The notes below the pieces were generated by a model. The model was not told where the DNA came from, did no database searches, and was given only the letters and a program-made list of their open reading frames with translations. A program made the translations under genes and the position numbers. Source: Calothrix brevissima NIES-22 (lineage in GTDB: Bacteria; Cyanobacteriota; Cyanobacteriia; Cyanobacteriales; Nostocaceae). Taken from it: a DNA stretch of 64,000 nt. How positions within the stretch are numbered: position 1 is the stretch's first letter; each line of letters starts with the position of its first letter. Positions 26,450 to 35,133 of this stretch are shown here, one piece after another. Location of the stretch: positions 868,001 to 932,000 of the forward strand of contig NZ_AP018207.1 in NCBI RefSeq assembly GCF_002367995.1. Direction: 5' to 3'.

Positions 26450-27418
26450 TTAACAGCTTACTGGCTTAGCTAACCTCGCTTCTACCATCATCTGCACCAC
26501 ATCTTTCACCTTGTATTTTGCTTGCCATCCTAATTGATTTTCTGCCTTAGCAGGATTACCTCTACCCACTGCTAAATCTGTAGGTCGTAGCAAGCTATTA
26601 TCTATCACCACATGCTCACGCCAATCTAAATTTACAGATGCAAATGCTGCTGAGACAAAATCCTCTAGCAAACTACTCTCTCCTGTGGCAATTACATAAT
26701 CATCTGGTTGTTCTTGCTGCAACATTAAATACATCGCTTCTACATATTCCGGTGCCCATCCCCAGTCACGCTGAATTTGCATGTTTCCTAAATAAAGTTG
26801 TTCTTTACTACCTTGAGCAATTCGACAAGCAGCAGCAACAATTTTTTGCGTCACAAATCTTTCTGGCCGCAGGGGAGATTCATGATTAAACAAAATCCCC
26901 GAACAAGCAAATAAACCGTAAGCTTCGCGGTAATTTGCAACTTCCCAAAATGCCGTGGCTTTGGCTACAGCATAAGGACTGCGGGGACGAAATGGTGTTG
27001 TTTCATCGGCTGCTGTGTCACCAGTGTCGCCAAAACATTCACTAGAACCTGCATTGTAAAGTTTGATGGGCGCACCTAAAAAGCGAATGGCTTCTAATAA
27101 GTTGAGGGTTCCAGTGGCTATACTTTCTAATGTTTCCACTGGTTGTCCAAAGGATAAACCAACTGAACTTTGTCCGGCTAAGTTGTAGATTTCATCGGGT
27201 TGAATTTTTGTCAGTACCTGCAACACGCTGCGGAAGTCAGTTAAAGCCATTGACTCTAGCTTTACCTGCTCGCGAATTCCTAAGTAAACCAAATTTGAGA
27301 ATGGGGAAATCTGCGCATCTCGTGAAGTACCGCAGACTGTATAGCCTTGATTGAGCAGCAACTGTGCTAGGTAGGCTCCATCTTGACCTGATATTCCACA
27401 AATAAGGGCTTTTTTCAT
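26450..27418 (-). CDS. gmd: GDP-mannose 4,6-dehydratase
   Basis: 322 aa (ATG 27418; a TTG one codon earlier is also open). It makes GDP-4-keto-6-deoxymannose, the precursor of GDP-fucose, GDP-rhamnose and related deoxysugars. NADP-binding GISGQDGAYL, then SSECFGD, and the SDR catalytic YAVAK pair are present, with the GMD-type segment NHESPLRPERFVTQKI and RDWGWAPEYVEAM. It is slightly shorter than the ~350-aa enteric enzymes. No GDP-fucose synthase or RMD gene is seen nearby, so the final deoxysugar is unknown. It is the first gene of the polysaccharide operon as transcribed on this strand. Confidence 0.88.
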   Translation of the reverse strand: MKKALICGISGQDGAYLAQLLLNQGYTVCGTSRDAQISPFSNLVYLGIREQVKLESMALTDFRSVLQVLTKIQPDEIYNLAGQSSVGLSFGQPVETLESIATGTLNLLEAIRFLGAPIKLYNAGSSECFGDTGDTAADETTPFRPRSPYAVAKATAFWEVANYREAYGLFACSGILFNHESPLRPERFVTQKIVAAACRIAQGSKEQLYLGNMQIQRDWGWAPEYVEAMYLMLQQEQPDDYVIATGESSLLEDFVSAAFASVNLDWREHVVIDNSLLRPTDLAVGRGNPAKAENQLGWQAKYKVKDVVQMMVEARLAKPVSC

Positions 27419-27537
27419 CAATTTGGTTAACTGTTGACGGTTGATTGTTGACTGTTGCTAAACCAGTTTATTCTAGATCTTCGCTAGGAATATATTTTTA
27501 AAACTGCTTATAACTGCATTCTTATTGTGAAACTTAA

Positions 27538-27567
27538 TAGGGACACAAAAATTTGTTTGTGTCCCTA
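27538..27567. terminator. Hairpin upstream of the polysaccharide operon
   Basis: A perfect 12-bp stem TAGGGACACAAA / TTTGTGTCCCTA around a 6-nt AATTTG loop, lying between the small gene at 27627 and gmd. It is oriented to end transcription of the upstream minus-strand genes, although no long T-run follows. Confidence 0.5.
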
Positions 27568-27626
27568 GATCCCTATTGCAGGTTGTTGAATATTAATGAC
27601 GGCTTGTCATCAGCAAGTCGCAGACC

Positions 27627-27848
27627 TTATTCATCTGTAGATTTACTGTCTTTGCGAGTATTCCGCTTGCGATCGCTCTTTCGTACACCTCCAGCCATTT
27701 GATATTCATCGCTATTTCTACCGTACTTAGAAGCGACACCAGTTAACATTCTTTCGCAAAACTCAGCCAGTCTTTTCTCGTTTTCTGCAACCATATTGCG
27801 TGTCTGATAATGAATTGGTCGAATCGATAAATGCTTTGTTTGTTGCAA
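27627..27848 (-). CDS. Small basic hypothetical protein
   Basis: 73 aa (55 aa if an ATG at M19 is used). The sequence is helical and charged, ending in a Lys/Arg/Asp-rich tail (GGVRKSDRKRNTRKDSKSTDE). The balanced codon use and the segment ENEKRLAEFCERMLTGVASKYGRNSDEYQMAGGVRKS suggest a real gene. No family is recognised. It could be a small regulatory protein. Confidence 0.5.
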   Translation of the reverse strand: MQQTKHLSIRPIHYQTRNMVAENEKRLAEFCERMLTGVASKYGRNSDEYQMAGGVRKSDRKRNTRKDSKSTDE

Positions 27849-28047
27849 GTATCCTCATCTACTAACAGACTTTGCAGGTGTCATTTTGAGCGAAACGAAT
27901 TATCTTTAAGCTTCTGCTTCATTCAAAACGACAGATGTTTTAGTATTTGCACCCATTGAAGTCGGTAATTACATCACGTTTAGATGACAAAACCTAAATT
28001 GACTTGAAACCCTCACCAGTCATCTTTTTTGAATTACACCTAGCAAC

Positions 28048-28560
28048 TTAACTGATAAACCGAAAATCAAGAATGCTGCGATGATCCATCATCCGGGACT
28101 GTCTAGTTGTAAACTCGCTGACAGAAGGATTCTTGTGGGGATGAATGACGCCGGTTGCTTGTTGCCAAAGTTCTGGTGGTGCGAGAGACAATTCATAAGT
28201 CGAGTCACGTTTACAAATGTGATACCACTTGGTTTGTTGGCATTCTTCACACCAAAAGGCTTCTAACCATTCACCTGCTAAAGGAACCGCAGTCTTAGCT
28301 GCTACTAACATTAAAGCTTCTCGTCGTTTAACCCCCCTTTGTTGTAATTGTCCGGCTTTTTCAGCAAATAAGCCGTATTTTTGACTCATGCTATTCATGT
28401 AACAGCCATGCACGGGACAATATATAGCTCGGCGTTTAGAACGCTTGCGATTGCGATCGCATCTTTTCTGCACTTCGGCCCTCCGTATCATTAGATATCT
28501 AACAGATCGCAAGAAGGTTGCGTTGAAGGGACTGAGATCCTTAAGACCATCAAAGCCCAC
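28048..28560 (-). CDS. Conserved-looking hypothetical protein with Cys/His zinc-ribbon pairs
   Basis: 170 aa from GTG (147 aa from ATG at M24). Basic N-terminus (KRCDRNRKRSKRRA), then YCPVHGCY and FWCEECQQTKWYHICKRD, two Cys pairs that may bind zinc. The middle carries AKTAVPLAGEWLEAFWCEECQ. It appears to belong to a cyanobacteria-restricted family, but no name is recalled. It lies between the polysaccharide operon and a GT4 gene, all on the minus strand, with 280 bp of unassigned sequence upstream. Confidence 0.6.
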   Translation of the reverse strand: MGFDGLKDLSPFNATFLRSVRYLMIRRAEVQKRCDRNRKRSKRRAIYCPVHGCYMNSMSQKYGLFAEKAGQLQQRGVKRREALMLVAAKTAVPLAGEWLEAFWCEECQQTKWYHICKRDSTYELSLAPPELWQQATGVIHPHKNPSVSEFTTRQSRMMDHRSILDFRFIS

Positions 28561-28843
28561 TTCTCTATCAACAGTGAGTTATTCAGTTTAAAAAGAAACA
28601 TTCACTCATTAGTGCAAGTTCTAGGGAACATGCTTGACGATCGTTTTTGTTGGCAGTAAATATTCAGTAATTTTGCTGAGGGAGAAATTGTATTTACCAG
28701 CTTACACAACATCACTCACAGAGTTAACTTGGTAAAAAGGTAGGTGCACTTTGTTTATATAGCCGCCAATTTCAATTGTCAAGCCAACAGTAAAATTAAA
28801 TTACGGGTTAGGGAATTAGTCAAAGCAATTACACTAACACACT

Positions 28844-30283
28844 TTACGAAACAGCTTTTTGCAGAACTTTTAAATATTGTTTAGCAATGATTTCTGGCGT
28901 AAAATGTGACTGCAAATACTTACGGGAAGCTATACCCATGTTTTCTGCTAGTTTTTGGTCATTACTGAGTAAGCGAATAAATTCTGCGAGTCCATAACTA
29001 TCACCATTCTCAAAACTATTGCCGCATTTGGCTTCTGTAATTAGTTGTCTTAAGTATGAAGACTGGGAACAAATCACAGCTACCGGACGCCCTGTAGCCA
29101 AGGCTGGATAAAGTTTACTCGGTGCAACTAAACTTTCCATCCCAGCTTCCACACTCACAAGGGATAAGTCACAAGCTGTTAAAGAATATGGTAATACATG
29201 TTTTTCTTGATACGGCAAAAAGATGAAATTACTTAATTCTAAATTATTAACTTCTTGGATAAAACTGTCATGTTTTGGGCCTCCACCAATACAAACAAAT
29301 TGAATTGGTTCATTTTGCAGTTGTTTAGCTGCTGCCAAAATGGTGTCTAAATCATGACAGCGCCCCATGTTACCGGAATAAAGAACAGTAAATTTGTTAA
29401 CTAAGTTATATTTCTTAGCAAACCAGTTATCTTTTTTGACAATTGGCACAATCAACTCAGGATCTCCCCAACTATGAATGACGCTAACTTTATCCGCTAT
29501 TTCCGGACAAGTGGTGACTAAGCGCTGTTTCATCGCTGGACTGAGGACAATTACGCCTTTGGATTTTTGCCAAATCTTTTTATTAAGTACTTGCCAGAAT
29601 TTGCCTAACCAGTGATTTTTGGGAATGACTCCCAAAGCGATCGCAATATCTGGATAAATATCATAAATTAAGCACACATAGGATAGCCCAAAAAACAGAT
29701 GGGCAATATATCCCACAATTGGTAAAAATGGTGGAGCGGAAGTCAGTAACAATAAATTCCGGCGACGAACGCATCTGATGAGATGCAGTACAGCGCGCAA
29801 GGTAAATAAGATACCATTGACAGCTTTACCTCGAAGTCTTCGCGACCACAATTGCGCACTGCGCGATCGCTGAATTTTCACTCTACCCACCTGTTCAACT
29901 GTAGGTGCACTAGAAGTACCAAACGCATAACCGGGTTGTCCTGTAAAGACCTCTATGTTTACTCCCTGTTTGCTTAACTGACTGACTAATTCTTCGATTA
30001 ATTGTCCTGTAGCAGCATAATCTGGGGGAAAAAACTCAGTGATTACAGATAAATTTAGCGATTGATTGTACCAAGCTTCCTTTACCCCTAAAGACTGATG
30101 GGAAATTATGGAAGGATAGACAAATGTCGACAATTTTTTACCATTATCTTGTCTTCCATCCTCGAAGTTAACTCCTTCACCTGACAAGAATTCTCTATCA
30201 GTTCCCATCAATCCCCGATCGTGATAACCCTTGTTTGTGTATTTGGTTAGCAACGATTTTTTCAGCCACTCACTAAATGTCAT
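28844..30283 (-). CDS. Family 4 glycosyltransferase (WcaI/WbuB-like)
   Basis: 479 aa. After a ~75-residue N-terminal extension of low complexity, the family core begins at LNLSVITEFFPPDYAATGQLIEELVSQLSKQGVNIEVFTGQPGY, the WcaI/WbuB start, followed by FTVLYSGNMGRCHDLDTILAAAKQLQ and a VEAGMESLVAPSKLYPALATGRPVAVI nucleotide-sugar site. The 75-residue extension is unusual; a shorter true start is possible. It is separated by 1.2 kb from the main operon but points the same way, and it borders the 1.8-kb gap. Confidence 0.82.
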   Translation of the reverse strand: MTFSEWLKKSLLTKYTNKGYHDRGLMGTDREFLSGEGVNFEDGRQDNGKKLSTFVYPSIISHQSLGVKEAWYNQSLNLSVITEFFPPDYAATGQLIEELVSQLSKQGVNIEVFTGQPGYAFGTSSAPTVEQVGRVKIQRSRSAQLWSRRLRGKAVNGILFTLRAVLHLIRCVRRRNLLLLTSAPPFLPIVGYIAHLFFGLSYVCLIYDIYPDIAIALGVIPKNHWLGKFWQVLNKKIWQKSKGVIVLSPAMKQRLVTTCPEIADKVSVIHSWGDPELIVPIVKKDNWFAKKYNLVNKFTVLYSGNMGRCHDLDTILAAAKQLQNEPIQFVCIGGGPKHDSFIQEVNNLELSNFIFLPYQEKHVLPYSLTACDLSLVSVEAGMESLVAPSKLYPALATGRPVAVICSQSSYLRQLITEAKCGNSFENGDSYGLAEFIRLLSNDQKLAENMGIASRKYLQSHFTPEIIAKQYLKVLQKAVS

Positions 30284-30595
30284 TGGCTACATCGTCCTTT
30301 GAAAACGTTTTTATTCCTAGAGATACCCGTGGCAGCAATTAAAGCAGATACTGCTCTCATGAATCAATGATTGCTGTTAAGTTCCTTTATAATCGATATC
30401 TCAGTAAATTAGTAAAAAAGCAACTTTTCTCTGAAAATACAATATTAATTTTTGTTAAACTACATAAATACTTATACTGTATTTTCTAGAAGAATCTGGA
30501 TAAAACCTATATTTTTCTAGCTATTATTGCTAATAATGTTGTTTAGTTAATCAAGAAAAATTTTCGTATTTACATATGTGAAATATGCAAAACTA

Positions 30596-30623
30596 TCAGA
30601 ATTTATATATATATAAATTCTGA
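30596..30623. repeat. 28-bp perfect palindrome
   Basis: Arms TCAGAATTTATATA and TATATAAATTCTGA meet without a loop. Outer ATATGCAAA (about 30582) and TTTGCATAT (about 30643) form a further inverted pair around it. It could be a dimeric regulator site, a cruciform or a symmetric mRNA end; there is no ORF here. Confidence 0.7.
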
Positions 30624-32009
30624 ATCTCTAGAAAATCAAGGACTTTGCATATTGTCTAAGTATTGTTGTAAATGATGCTTTATTAGATTGACTTATTTAA
30701 GTCTAACTCAAACAGAATAATCCTGATTGCCAGACAACTCCTGTAAAATTAATATTTTGGCTGGATTGCAGTGAATTAGTAAGATATCTGATTGCGTAGA
30801 TATCTAAGCAACATATCATACCACATGTATTTGATACGTCAATATTTTTCTCATAAGTCAACAAATTATTCTGTGGTGTTTTTTTCTTTAGTTATTTCAG
30901 AGCTACTGGTAAAAATATGAAATACGCTAACCTAAATAAAATGTAGTATGTATCAGCATCTGGGATATTTATCTAATAAATATGTTGTCATTTGGCTGGA
31001 AAAGAATTTAAAGACTATATTCTCAAGGTAATGATGATTTTTTAGGCTAAACCTGATGTTATTTATCATCACCAATGACAAAGCTTAAATTTTGCCAACT
31101 CATCAATTAATTATTTAGGATTTTGAACAGCTAATATAAATTTCTTCCTGATTAGCCACTTCCAATGATGAATTAGTTAGAGTAAGTTTTTCGGCTTATA
31201 GATTACCAATAAGTTGACATTCTACATATTTAAGCCAAAATATAGGATTCCTCCAGAAATTCTGCTTAATTCCCAAATGGGACGATATTGGGTAAAATTC
31301 ACAGATGCTAAACAAAGTACTATCTAGTACCTGTGCTTTGAAAGTTCAGCTTTCTTTACAAATCAAATAACACTGCTATATGTATATGTAAAACTTAATA
31401 TTGAAGTAATATCATAATTAGCAAAAATGCAGTAGGCTAGCTAGCAAACCAAGAGGAATTGTTTCTTCAAAGCCACCCTAATGGCGGCGATCGCCATTAG
31501 CGATGAATGAAATAAACAAGTCAAGTCCTTTACCTACCGCTTTCAGCCTTGTGTTATAACAGATACAACTAAATCCTGTCAATAGTACTAACTTCACCTA
31601 GAAGCTAAGACTAGTAGAAGGGTTTAGCAATCAACCAATTAGTGAGCTTAATTAGTCAAGACGTAGATATATTTTATACTCAATAATCTCCAAAATACCC
31701 AGGCTTACTGAATAACAGCCAGAATATACTTGCATAAGTATATTCCTGTTTATATGACTACAGCGTACAGTGTTAAGCTACGTACAATGCCCAATCATCT
31801 TTTCAATCTAATTGATGAGGACAAAGCTTATTTTCAGCAACCGCTAATCTAGCTTGGTATCTATCGCAGTAGAAATACTGCTGATGTTCCCCATTCGGCT
31901 TAAACATCTCACACAGGTATGTAAAATCTCTATATGGAAGAAGTTTTGTGGAGAAAAGCCAATAAATACCTGTCAGAATAAAAATTTTAATTTTATCTAA
32001 CTTCCACTA

Positions 32010-32038
32010 TTGACATTTTTAATTGCAACACTTAATTA
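32010..32038 (+). promoter_or_regulatory. Putative promoter of the wzc-like gene
   Basis: A perfect TTGACA (32010-32015), a 17-bp spacer and TAATTA (32033-32038), giving a leader of about 75 nt to the ATG at 32121. The -10 is a weak match, so this is a low-confidence call. Confidence 0.4.
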
Positions 32039-32120
32039 AAAGAGTGTGCTATTGTAGCTGACTTGGCTGAAAGACATCATAAAAAACCTTACCTACCTAA
32101 TTAGACAATCCGAATTCATA

Positions 32121-34316
32121 ATGGAGAATAATTTTACGAGAATTTCCAGTTACGAACGCAATGGTAATACTGTACATCCAGTATTTCCAACGCAATTTCC
32201 CATAGGGATTGAAAAGGATATTAATGATTGGGATTTACGACAATTATTAGGACTTTTACAGCGAAGATTTTTAATTATTGTGGGAGTAAGTACCGTAGTG
32301 ATGAGTGCTGTATCCTACTCAACACTGCAACAAAAACCAATCTATGAAAGCAACTTTCAACTTTTAGTAGAACCTGTCAATGAAGAAAAGTCTTTGGTAC
32401 AACTTACCTTAGATCCTAATAACTCAGATAAATCAGGAAACCTAGATTACGAAAGCCAAATTCAAGTTCTCAAAAGTCCAGAGTTAATGGCAGATATCGT
32501 CAAGCAAATTAACGCGGTTTATCCCGATATGAGCTATGGCGATCTCATGCATGATTTAACTATTCGTCGTTTAGGGACAGCTAAAATTATTGATGTACGC
32601 TACCGCAGTAATGATAGTAGTCAAATTAAAGTCATACTAGATATTATTGCTAAAGCTTACTTAAACTATAGTCTAGAAAAACGCCAAACCAAGCTTAGAC
32701 AAGGGGTAGAGTTTGTTGATAAACAGTTACCCACGATTAAAAATAGAGTAGATAACTTACAAAAAGAGCTACAACTATTTCGACAAAAATATGAATTTAT
32801 TAGTCCCGATACCCAGGCTGAACAAGTTGCCACTCGAGTTGGGACATTAAGCGATCAAAGACTAGATATTGCTCAAAAACTAGCAGAATATCGTGCTGCA
32901 TTTGCCAGTCTTAAAGGACAAGAAGGAGAACTAGCCGCTCTCAACAATGCACCTTTATATCAAGAAATATATAAGCAGTTAACTGAATTAGAAACACAAA
33001 TAGCTGGCGAATTAGTGCGCTTTCAAGAAGATAGCCCACCACTGCAAACTTTGCGCAAAAAGAGAGAGAATTTATTACCTTTACTCAAACAAGAAGCACA
33101 ACGGATTATTAGCGTCAAATTTGCCGAAATAGCGACGCAAATTCAAATTCTAGAAGAAAAGAGTCAAGAACTGAGTAAAGCAGAAAACAAGCTGGATCGA
33201 GAAGTTAAACTGTTACCAGTTTTATCAAGAAGATATACTGAACTGCAACGAGATCTGCAAATTGCGACAGAAAGCTTAAATCGGTTCTTAATTACTCGCG
33301 AAACCTTGCAAATTCAGGTAGCACAAACAGAACTACCTTGGGAATTAATCCAAGAAGCTTTTGAACCAGAAAAACCTATATCTCCTAATGTACCACGCAG
33401 TTTAGCTCTAGGATTTGTAGCAAGTTTACTTGTAGGTCTTGGCATCAGCTTACTGATAGAAAAAGTAGATAATACTTTCCATTCAGTTGATAATTTAAAA
33501 GAACTGCTCAAGCTACCTATTTTAGGAGTTTTACCTTTTGAAAAGAAAATCCAAAATAATCTATATCCAAATATAGAACGTAGAGATATTAACGAAAAAT
33601 CAACATTGAAATTTTGGCAAAAAGTTTCCCGCAAGACTAAAAATTCACAACGGAGTTCAAGTAGCGATCGCTATTATGGACAAGGTAGATTTTGGGAATG
33701 CATTCAGGTACTGTACTCAAATATACAGTTACTTAGTTCCGATCAAGCGATTAAATCTTTAGTTATCAGTTCAGCCCTACCAGGAGATGGTAAATCTACT
33801 GTTTCATTTCAATTAGCCCAAATAGCAGCTGCAATGGGCAAACGTGTATTACTTGTAGACGCAGATTTACGACGCCCTCAAGTTCATCGTTTATGCGATC
33901 TAAATAATTTGTGGGGATTAAGTAGTTTAATTTCCACGAATATACCCGCAGGGCAAGTCATTCGCCAAATGCCCGATATGAACAACTTATCTGTGGTAAC
34001 TTCAGGGCCAGTACCACCAGATCCAGCAAGGTTACTTTCATCAGAAAAGATGAAGCAACTAATGGGATATTTCCAAAGAACCTTTGACTTAGTGATTTAT
34101 GATGTTCCTCCCATTGTCGGATTAGTTGATGCCAGAATGCTAGCACCCTACACAGACGGGGTAGTGTTAGTTGTCAGAATAGACAAAACAGACAAAACAG
34201 GCATTATGCAAGCACAGGAAAGTCTAAAACTCTCACCAATTAATCTCTTAGGAGTTGTGGCCAATGCGGATAAAACTAGATACAAAGGCTATAAGCATTA
34301 CTATAAAACCTATTAG
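32121..34316 (+). CDS. Wzc-like polysaccharide co-polymerase and BY-kinase
   Basis: 731 aa. The Wzz/GumC domain includes a transmembrane segment near residue 50 (RFLIIVGVSTVVMSAVSY), a large periplasmic coiled-coil region and a second segment near 435 (LALGFVASLLVGLGISLL). A CpsD/CapB-type tyrosine kinase follows: Walker A LPGDGKST (K558), Walker A' LLVDADLRRPQVH and Walker B VIYDVPPIVG. The C-terminus ends in a Tyr-rich cluster (RYKGYKHYYKTY), the usual autophosphorylation tail. Such proteins set chain length and export of capsule or exopolysaccharide, so it likely serves the cluster on the other side of the 1.8-kb gap. A heptamer array follows directly after the stop. Confidence 0.9.
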   Translation: MENNFTRISSYERNGNTVHPVFPTQFPIGIEKDINDWDLRQLLGLLQRRFLIIVGVSTVVMSAVSYSTLQQKPIYESNFQLLVEPVNEEKSLVQLTLDPNNSDKSGNLDYESQIQVLKSPELMADIVKQINAVYPDMSYGDLMHDLTIRRLGTAKIIDVRYRSNDSSQIKVILDIIAKAYLNYSLEKRQTKLRQGVEFVDKQLPTIKNRVDNLQKELQLFRQKYEFISPDTQAEQVATRVGTLSDQRLDIAQKLAEYRAAFASLKGQEGELAALNNAPLYQEIYKQLTELETQIAGELVRFQEDSPPLQTLRKKRENLLPLLKQEAQRIISVKFAEIATQIQILEEKSQELSKAENKLDREVKLLPVLSRRYTELQRDLQIATESLNRFLITRETLQIQVAQTELPWELIQEAFEPEKPISPNVPRSLALGFVASLLVGLGISLLIEKVDNTFHSVDNLKELLKLPILGVLPFEKKIQNNLYPNIERRDINEKSTLKFWQKVSRKTKNSQRSSSSDRYYGQGRFWECIQVLYSNIQLLSSDQAIKSLVISSALPGDGKSTVSFQLAQIAAAMGKRVLLVDADLRRPQVHRLCDLNNLWGLSSLISTNIPAGQVIRQMPDMNNLSVVTSGPVPPDPARLLSSEKMKQLMGYFQRTFDLVIYDVPPIVGLVDARMLAPYTDGVVLVVRIDKTDKTGIMQAQESLKLSPINLLGVVANADKTRYKGYKHYYKTY

Positions 34317-34318
34317 GT

Positions 34319-34357
34319 TGGGCATGGGGCATTGGGCATTGGGCATTGGGCATTAGT
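34319..34357. repeat. GGGCATT/GGGCATG heptamer array
   Basis: About five heptamers immediately after the wzc-like stop codon. Confidence 0.85.
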
Positions 34358-34447
34358 TAAGCCTTTCCTTCCCCCCTGCTCGCTGCTCCCTAGCCCCTAT
34401 TTTCACGGTACGTTAGGCTGTAATAGTTGGGTGTTCTAGATAAAGCC

Positions 34448-35023
34448 ATGCGTGTTGCAGTGATATGGGGAATAGCGATCGCAACTATATTTGGATCTGC
34501 AGGATATACTGATAAATCGAGTTCAGCCATTCAGTTGCAAGATGGCACAGTATATTTTGCCTCACCACCGCGCCTGGTTGCTGCTTCTACTACTTTTAAT
34601 GAAGTTTATGTTTGGGGTGCAACCTATTACTTTACTCTCAAGCTCCCAGAAAATGCTGGCGAACCCTTACAAAAAGTCACAATTAACCAGCACGAAGGAG
34701 TAGACTATATTCGCTTCAATCTGCAAAATAGTTTTGCTTTTGAAGGGACGAGTTCTCATGAAGGTCAAAAGTTAGGATTAAAACAGGCGAATAGCGATCC
34801 TCAAACTCAGACAGTCTTACTCACATTCGATCCGCCAATAGCTCCTGGAAAAACCATTACAATTGCGCTTCAACCTCAACAGAATCCTTCAGTTTCCGGT
34901 GTTTACTTATTTGGCGTTACGGCTTTTCCTAGCGGTGAAAAATCCCACGGGCAATTTTTAGGATTTGGCCGACTACATTTTTACAATCATGGTCACTCTA
35001 TTTTTTCACCTTTTGGGTGGTGA
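34448..35023 (+). CDS. DUF2808-domain exported protein
   Basis: 191 aa from ATG 34448 (a TTG at 34427 would add 7). The N-terminus VAVIWGIAIATIFGSAGY looks like a signal peptide. The mature part (TFNEVYVWGATYYFTLKLPENAGEPLQKVTI..., DPQTQTVLLTFDPPIAPGKTITIALQPQQNPSVSGVYLFGVTAFPSGE) has the pattern of the cyanobacterial DUF2808 family, a beta-rich envelope or secreted protein without a known role. It is a single gene flanked by heptamer arrays and convergent with cyaB1. Confidence 0.78.
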   Translation: MRVAVIWGIAIATIFGSAGYTDKSSSAIQLQDGTVYFASPPRLVAASTTFNEVYVWGATYYFTLKLPENAGEPLQKVTINQHEGVDYIRFNLQNSFAFEGTSSHEGQKLGLKQANSDPQTQTVLLTFDPPIAPGKTITIALQPQQNPSVSGVYLFGVTAFPSGEKSHGQFLGFGRLHFYNHGHSIFSPFGW

Positions 35024-35030
35024 GATCAAT

Positions 35031-35127
35031 TCAAAATTCAAAATTCAAAACTTGTACTGAGCTTGTCGAAGTATTCAAAAATAAATTATCAATGCCCAAT
35101 GCCCCATGCCCCATGCCCCATGCCCAA
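35031..35127. repeat. TTCAAAA and GCCCCAT heptamer arrays
   Basis: A short TTCAAAA array (35032-35051), then GCCCCAT units (35090-35127), between the convergent DUF2808 and cyaB1 genes. Confidence 0.85.
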
Positions 35128-35133
35128 TAAATA

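Larger units (their letters stand above)
30284..32120. other. Long A+T-rich intergenic gap between divergent polysaccharide genes
   Basis: 1.84 kb with no convincing ORF of 60 codons or more in either direction and no tRNA-like fold noticed. It lies between a minus-strand GT4 gene and the plus-strand wzc-like gene, so it must hold both promoters. Contents seen: a 28-bp perfect palindrome at 30596-30623, an inverted repeat around a HIP1 site at 31478-31500 (CTAATGGC / GCCATTAG), and a promoter-like pair at 32010-32038. Confidence 0.6.

Noticed and set aside
9297-30283. Assigning hps or hep gene names to the polysaccharide genes
   Set aside because: Motifs define enzyme families but not which named locus; no search could be run.
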